From: Janthinobacterium aquaticum
GTDB lineage: Bacteria; Pseudomonadota; Gammaproteobacteria; Burkholderiales; Burkholderiaceae_D
Direction of reading: 5' to 3'
Assembly: GCF_009208565.1 (NCBI RefSeq)
Contig: NZ_WFLK01000012.1
Location: 161,281-225,280 of the forward strand
Length of the DNA stretch: 64,000 nt
Shown here: positions 61,222 to 64,000 of the stretch, piece by piece
Position numbering within the stretch: position 1 is the stretch's first letter
Layout of the letters: every line of letters starts with the position of its first letter
The notes under the pieces: generated by a model
The model's input: only the letters and a program-made list of their open reading frames with translations
Told to the model about the DNA's origin: nothing
The model's database searches: none
Program-made: the position numbers and the translations under genes

Positions 61222-61980
61222 CTACATCTGCTTGAACAGGTGCAGGAAGCTGCGGCTCACTTCGAGCTTGTCGGAAGTGCCCTTGATCATCACCAGATGG
61301 CGGCCGCGAATGTCGCGCGTTACGCCTTCGATGGCGTTGACATTGACCAGGGTGGCGCGGTGAATCTGCCAGAACAGCGACGGATCGAGTTCTTCGGCCA
61401 GGTCGCGTACCGGCTTGCGGATCAGGGCTTCATACTTGGCTGTCTGCACGCAGGTATATTTTTCGTCGGAACGGAAAAACAGGATTTCCTCGACCGGTAT
61501 CATGCGCAGGTCCTGGCCGATGCTGGCCTGTATCCATTGCAGGTAGCTGGGCTTGGTGGTGATCTTCTGCGCCAGTTGCGCCAGCATGGCCGTGACGCTG
61601 CTGTTGACGTCCTGAGCCGGTTGGATCAGGTGCGACTTCAGGCGATCGACCGTAATGAGCAGGCGTTCGTGCTCGGGCGGCTTGAGCACATAGTCGACGG
61701 CGCCGCGTTCGAACGCTTCGACCGCATGGCTGTCGTAGGCGGTCACGAACACGATACGGCTCTTGTTGCCGATTACCTGCGCCGCCTCCAGGCCGGTCTT
61801 GCCCGGCATGCGGATATCGAGAAAGGTAAAGTCCGGCTTGAGCTGGTCGACCAGTTCGATCGCTTCGTCGCCATTCTTGGCTTCGCCGATAATCTCCAGT
61901 TCAGGCCAGGCCTGGCCCAGGCGCAGGCGCAGCTGGTCCCGCATGAGTCTTTCGTCGTCGGCAATAATGGCTGTAGGCAT
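61222..61980 (-). CDS. LytTR-type response regulator
   Basis: A 252-residue regulator. ATG 61980 is used; a TTG three codons upstream is less likely. The receiver (about 1-120) has AIIADDERLMRDQL, the phosphoacceptor Asp in FTFLDIRMPGKTG, TAYDSHAVEAF and LKPPEHERL. The LytTR domain (about 145-250) has EEILFFRSDEKYTCVQTAKYEALIRKPV and FWQIHRATLVNVNAI. It is 72 bp downstream of the kinase at 62053, so they form a pair. Its start lacks a clear Shine-Dalgarno. Targets are unknown. Confidence 0.92.
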   Translation of the reverse strand: MPTAIIADDERLMRDQLRLRLGQAWPELEIIGEAKNGDEAIELVDQLKPDFTFLDIRMPGKTGLEAAQVIGNKSRIVFVTAYDSHAVEAFERGAVDYVLKPPEHERLLITVDRLKSHLIQPAQDVNSSVTAMLAQLAQKITTKPSYLQWIQASIGQDLRMIPVEEILFFRSDEKYTCVQTAKYEALIRKPVRDLAEELDPSLFWQIHRATLVNVNAIEGVTRDIRGRHLVMIKGTSDKLEVSRSFLHLFKQM

Positions 61981-62052
61981 GGCAATCAAGTGTGAACTGG
62001 CGAAGATTGATTATTCAATGAATTAGCGTATTTATCAACACCTCCGCCGGCT

Positions 62053-63339
62053 TTATTTGGATAACAGGTATGGCACTTCGATCACGGCGCACACGCCGCT
62101 GGGCAAGTTGGGCGTAATGGTCAGGCTGCCCTGGTCGCCATGCAGCAGCTTGAGCCGCTCGCGGATGGTCGGCAGACCGAGGCCGGTGCCGTCGCTGGGC
62201 ACCGCGCCAAAGCCCAGGCCATCGTCCGTTACGGTCACGCGCAGCTTGCTGTGCGCCACTTCGGCCAGCACGCGCAAGGTGCCGCCTTCGGGCTTCACTT
62301 CAAGGCCGTGCTTGATGGCGTTTTCCACCATCGATTGCAGCATCATGGGGGGGAACGCAGCAGTGCGCAGGCCGTCGGGAATATTGAAGTCGATGGTCAG
62401 GCGTTCTTCCATGCGCATTTTCAGCAGGTTCAGATAGGCTTGCACCATGTCGGCTTCGCGGCCCAGGTTGGTGATCAGGGCGTTGTCGCGCATTTGCGGC
62501 AGTACCGCGCGCAAATACTGGATCAGGCTGCGCTGCATCTTGGCCGCGCGCGGCGGATCGACCTGGATCAGGTGCTCGACCGAAGCCAAGGTATTGAACA
62601 GGAAATGCGGCTCCACCTGCGCCTGCATCATCTGCATCTTTGCTTCGCTGAGCTGGCGCTGCATGGAGGCGCGTTCGGCCGCTTCATTGGCGGTGACGGT
62701 TTCAGCTTCTGCGCGCTTCTTGCCGCCGACCAATGCCTTCATGGCAAACAGGGCCAGTACCAGCAGCGACACAAAGCTCTTGAACCAGGTCGAGGCCTGC
62801 TTGTGATAGCGCGACACTTTTTGTTCGGCCGCATCGTCAACTGCCTCTTCGATGGCGTTCGACAACTCTTCGCCGATTTGTGGCGGCAGTTCAATATGCA
62901 CCTCTTCGCCCGAAGCATTGGTGGTCACCGGATAGCTGGGTTTGACTGGCGTCGCCGGTGCAGCAGGCGGCTCGGGGGGCTCTGGCGCAACTATTTTGTC
63001 GTGTTCGCCGGATGTATCCTCGGTGGGCTCGGCCGGTGTTTCCGTCGTGCGCTTGGCCTTGCTGTTGCGCGGATTGAAGCGGATACCGGTATCGTCGATC
63101 AGGATATTTGTCTCGCCGCCGCGGTTGGCGCGCTTGCTCGATTTGCTGACGATTTCTTCGTCGGGGCCGGAGGAGAACAGTTCATCTTGCAGGATCGAGC
63201 CGGCAATCAGCGCCAGTGCGGCAAACAGAAAGAACTTCCACCACGACAGTTGGGTAACCCAGGTCGTCGTTGCATCAAATGCATGTTGCAGCCAGGTGAG
63301 GATGACCTTCAACAACTGAGGTGGATTGGAATAGGGCAT
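62053..63339 (-). CDS. Sensor histidine kinase, LytS type, with Pro/Glu-rich linker
   Basis: A 428-residue kinase. A first membrane span at about 31-50 (WWKFFLFAALALIAGSIL) is followed by a Pro/Ala/Glu-rich extracytoplasmic or linker region (about 55-150; APEPPEPPAAPATP), a second span near 188-203 (FVSLLVLALFAMKALV) and a coiled stretch. The His_kinase domain has MQMMQAQVEPHFLFNTLASVEHLI, MMLQSMVENAIKHGLEVKPEGG (N box) and GTGLGLPTIRERL. It pairs with the LytTR regulator downstream. It is next to the rrn operon and divergent from it. Confidence 0.9.
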   Translation of the reverse strand: MPYSNPPQLLKVILTWLQHAFDATTTWVTQLSWWKFFLFAALALIAGSILQDELFSSGPDEEIVSKSSKRANRGGETNILIDDTGIRFNPRNSKAKRTTETPAEPTEDTSGEHDKIVAPEPPEPPAAPATPVKPSYPVTTNASGEEVHIELPPQIGEELSNAIEEAVDDAAEQKVSRYHKQASTWFKSFVSLLVLALFAMKALVGGKKRAEAETVTANEAAERASMQRQLSEAKMQMMQAQVEPHFLFNTLASVEHLIQVDPPRAAKMQRSLIQYLRAVLPQMRDNALITNLGREADMVQAYLNLLKMRMEERLTIDFNIPDGLRTAAFPPMMLQSMVENAIKHGLEVKPEGGTLRVLAEVAHSKLRVTVTDDGLGFGAVPSDGTGLGLPTIRERLKLLHGDQGSLTITPNLPSGVCAVIEVPYLLSK

Positions 63340-63490
63340 GCGTTACTTTCAAATGCAGAAGTGACAGGAATTAATCGATGTCATCACTTTGCCTGAATGT
63401 GCTGTCTGCAACCAGTGCATTGCGACAGGCTGCGTAAAAGACGGGCTGGAATGAATCGGAGGCTGGCTGGACGGTGTGGCGAAACAGGCC

Positions 63491-63684
63491 TTGCGGCTTT
63501 GGCGGACGTTTGCTATAGTTCTGTCCCTCGCAACGCAGTACATGCAAGTGACTGTGAAGCGAGTGAAAAAAGAAGGTTGACGAAATGCTGCAAACGCTTC
63601 ATACTCTTCCTTCTTCGCAGCTGACAAACACAACGCTTTGTCGATAGCGCGAAAAACGCAGTACCGAATACAGTTCTTTAACAA
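63491..63684 (+). promoter_or_regulatory. rrn operon tandem promoters and boxA
   Basis: P1 is TTGCGG (63491-63496), 17-bp spacer, TATAGT (63514-63519). P2 is TTGACG (63577-63582), 17-bp spacer, CATACT (63600-63605). The boxA-like antitermination site GTTCTTTAACAA is at 63673-63684. The rest of the leader to 63903 contains no gene. Confidence 0.8.
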
Positions 63685-63903
63685 TTAACAGTCGATAAGT
63701 GTGGGCATTTGATGGAGTGCAGCGTCGATCTTCGGATCGGCGTAAAACTTAAAATATCAAATGTTCACAAGAAATAATGAAATAGGCGCTACGCAAGTAG
63801 TGGCCTGTCAGTTTTTTGAGTGAGCAAACACCTCGCAATGCGAGGGGTTTGAACCGATTAAAAGGTTCGGCCATGCCGGTAAAACGGCAAAGTAACAGAG
63901 ATT

Positions 63904-64000
63904 AAACTGAAGAGTTTGATCCTGGCTCAGATTGAACGCTGGCGGCATGCCTTACACATGCAAGTCGAACGGCAGCACGGAGCTTGCTCTGGTGGCGAGT
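63904..64000 (+). rRNA. 16S ribosomal RNA, 5' end only
   Basis: The mature 5' end is placed at AAACTGAAGAG (63904), by analogy with E. coli. AGAGTTTGATCCTGGCTCAG is the universal forward primer site, and TTACACATGCAAGTCGAACGG follows in a typical betaproteobacterial form. The gene runs off the right edge of the window; only 97 bases are seen. It is the first gene of an rrn operon, and its leader has two promoters and boxA. Confidence 0.97.

Noticed and set aside
1..64000. CRISPR arrays, tRNA genes, prophage genes and insertion sequences
   Set aside because: No regularly spaced direct repeats, no tRNA-like GGTTCGAATCC arms in gaps, and no transposase, integrase or phage structural gene was seen.

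Overview
This window is chromosomal DNA from a GC-rich betaproteobacterium, most likely an Oxalobacteraceae member (Massilia, Janthinobacterium or Duganella type). The evidence is the 5' end of a 16S rRNA gene at the right edge with its leader, PEP-CTERM proteins with a TIGR03790-type protein, a Burkholderiales-type porin, and the cysB-cysIHDN arrangement. The genus is inferred from gene content and is not proven. No phage, insertion sequence with transposase, CRISPR array or tRNA gene was seen.

Bases 1-17469 are an exopolysaccharide biosynthesis locus. It holds the 3' part of a flippase, an O-antigen ligase/polymerase-like protein, glycosyltransferases (one GT2, four GT4-like, one of them on the opposite strand), an asparagine-synthase-like amidotransferase, two different heparinase II/III-type proteins, an AlgD-type GDP-mannose 6-dehydrogenase and an AlgA/ManC-type bifunctional GDP-mannose enzyme. 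Together they point to a GDP-mannuronate-fed, possibly amidated, uronic acid polymer. Bases 17513-20489 carry the exosortase-associated TIGR03790 protein and two PEP-CTERM proteins; no exosortase lies in the window.

Bases 20764-34985 are mostly housekeeping: murJ, rpsT, a DUF192 protein, an RluE-like pseudouridine synthase, icd, a cold-shock gene, clpS-clpA, a tricorn-type protease, a LytS/LytTR two-component pair and an alpha/beta hydrolase. Bases 35080-43371 hold a PhyH-type dioxygenase, an orphan PrpR-type sigma-54 activator, a PAS-GGDEF-EAL protein, xthA and a run of small envelope or unknown genes. Bases 43509-57856 hold pepA, divergent lptFG, a CbiX/SirB-like chelatase, a Stealth-type sugar phosphotransferase and a complete assimilatory sulfate module: SUMT, cysN, cysD, an APS-type cysH, DUF934, cysI, TauE/SafE exporter and divergent cysB. 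The rest is a methyltransferase, a porin, an orphan NarL-type histidine kinase, a second LytS/LytTR pair and the start of an rrn operon.

The most notable non-coding signals are two near-identical 118-bp palindromic MITE-like elements that contain a core related to three shorter REP-like elements; several genes whose -10-like box ends exactly 6 nt before the start codon (candidate leaderless mRNAs); a structured leader before the secreted heparinase-like gene; and operator-like palindromes at the cysB, icd, PEP-CTERM, lptF and 41.45-kb positions.
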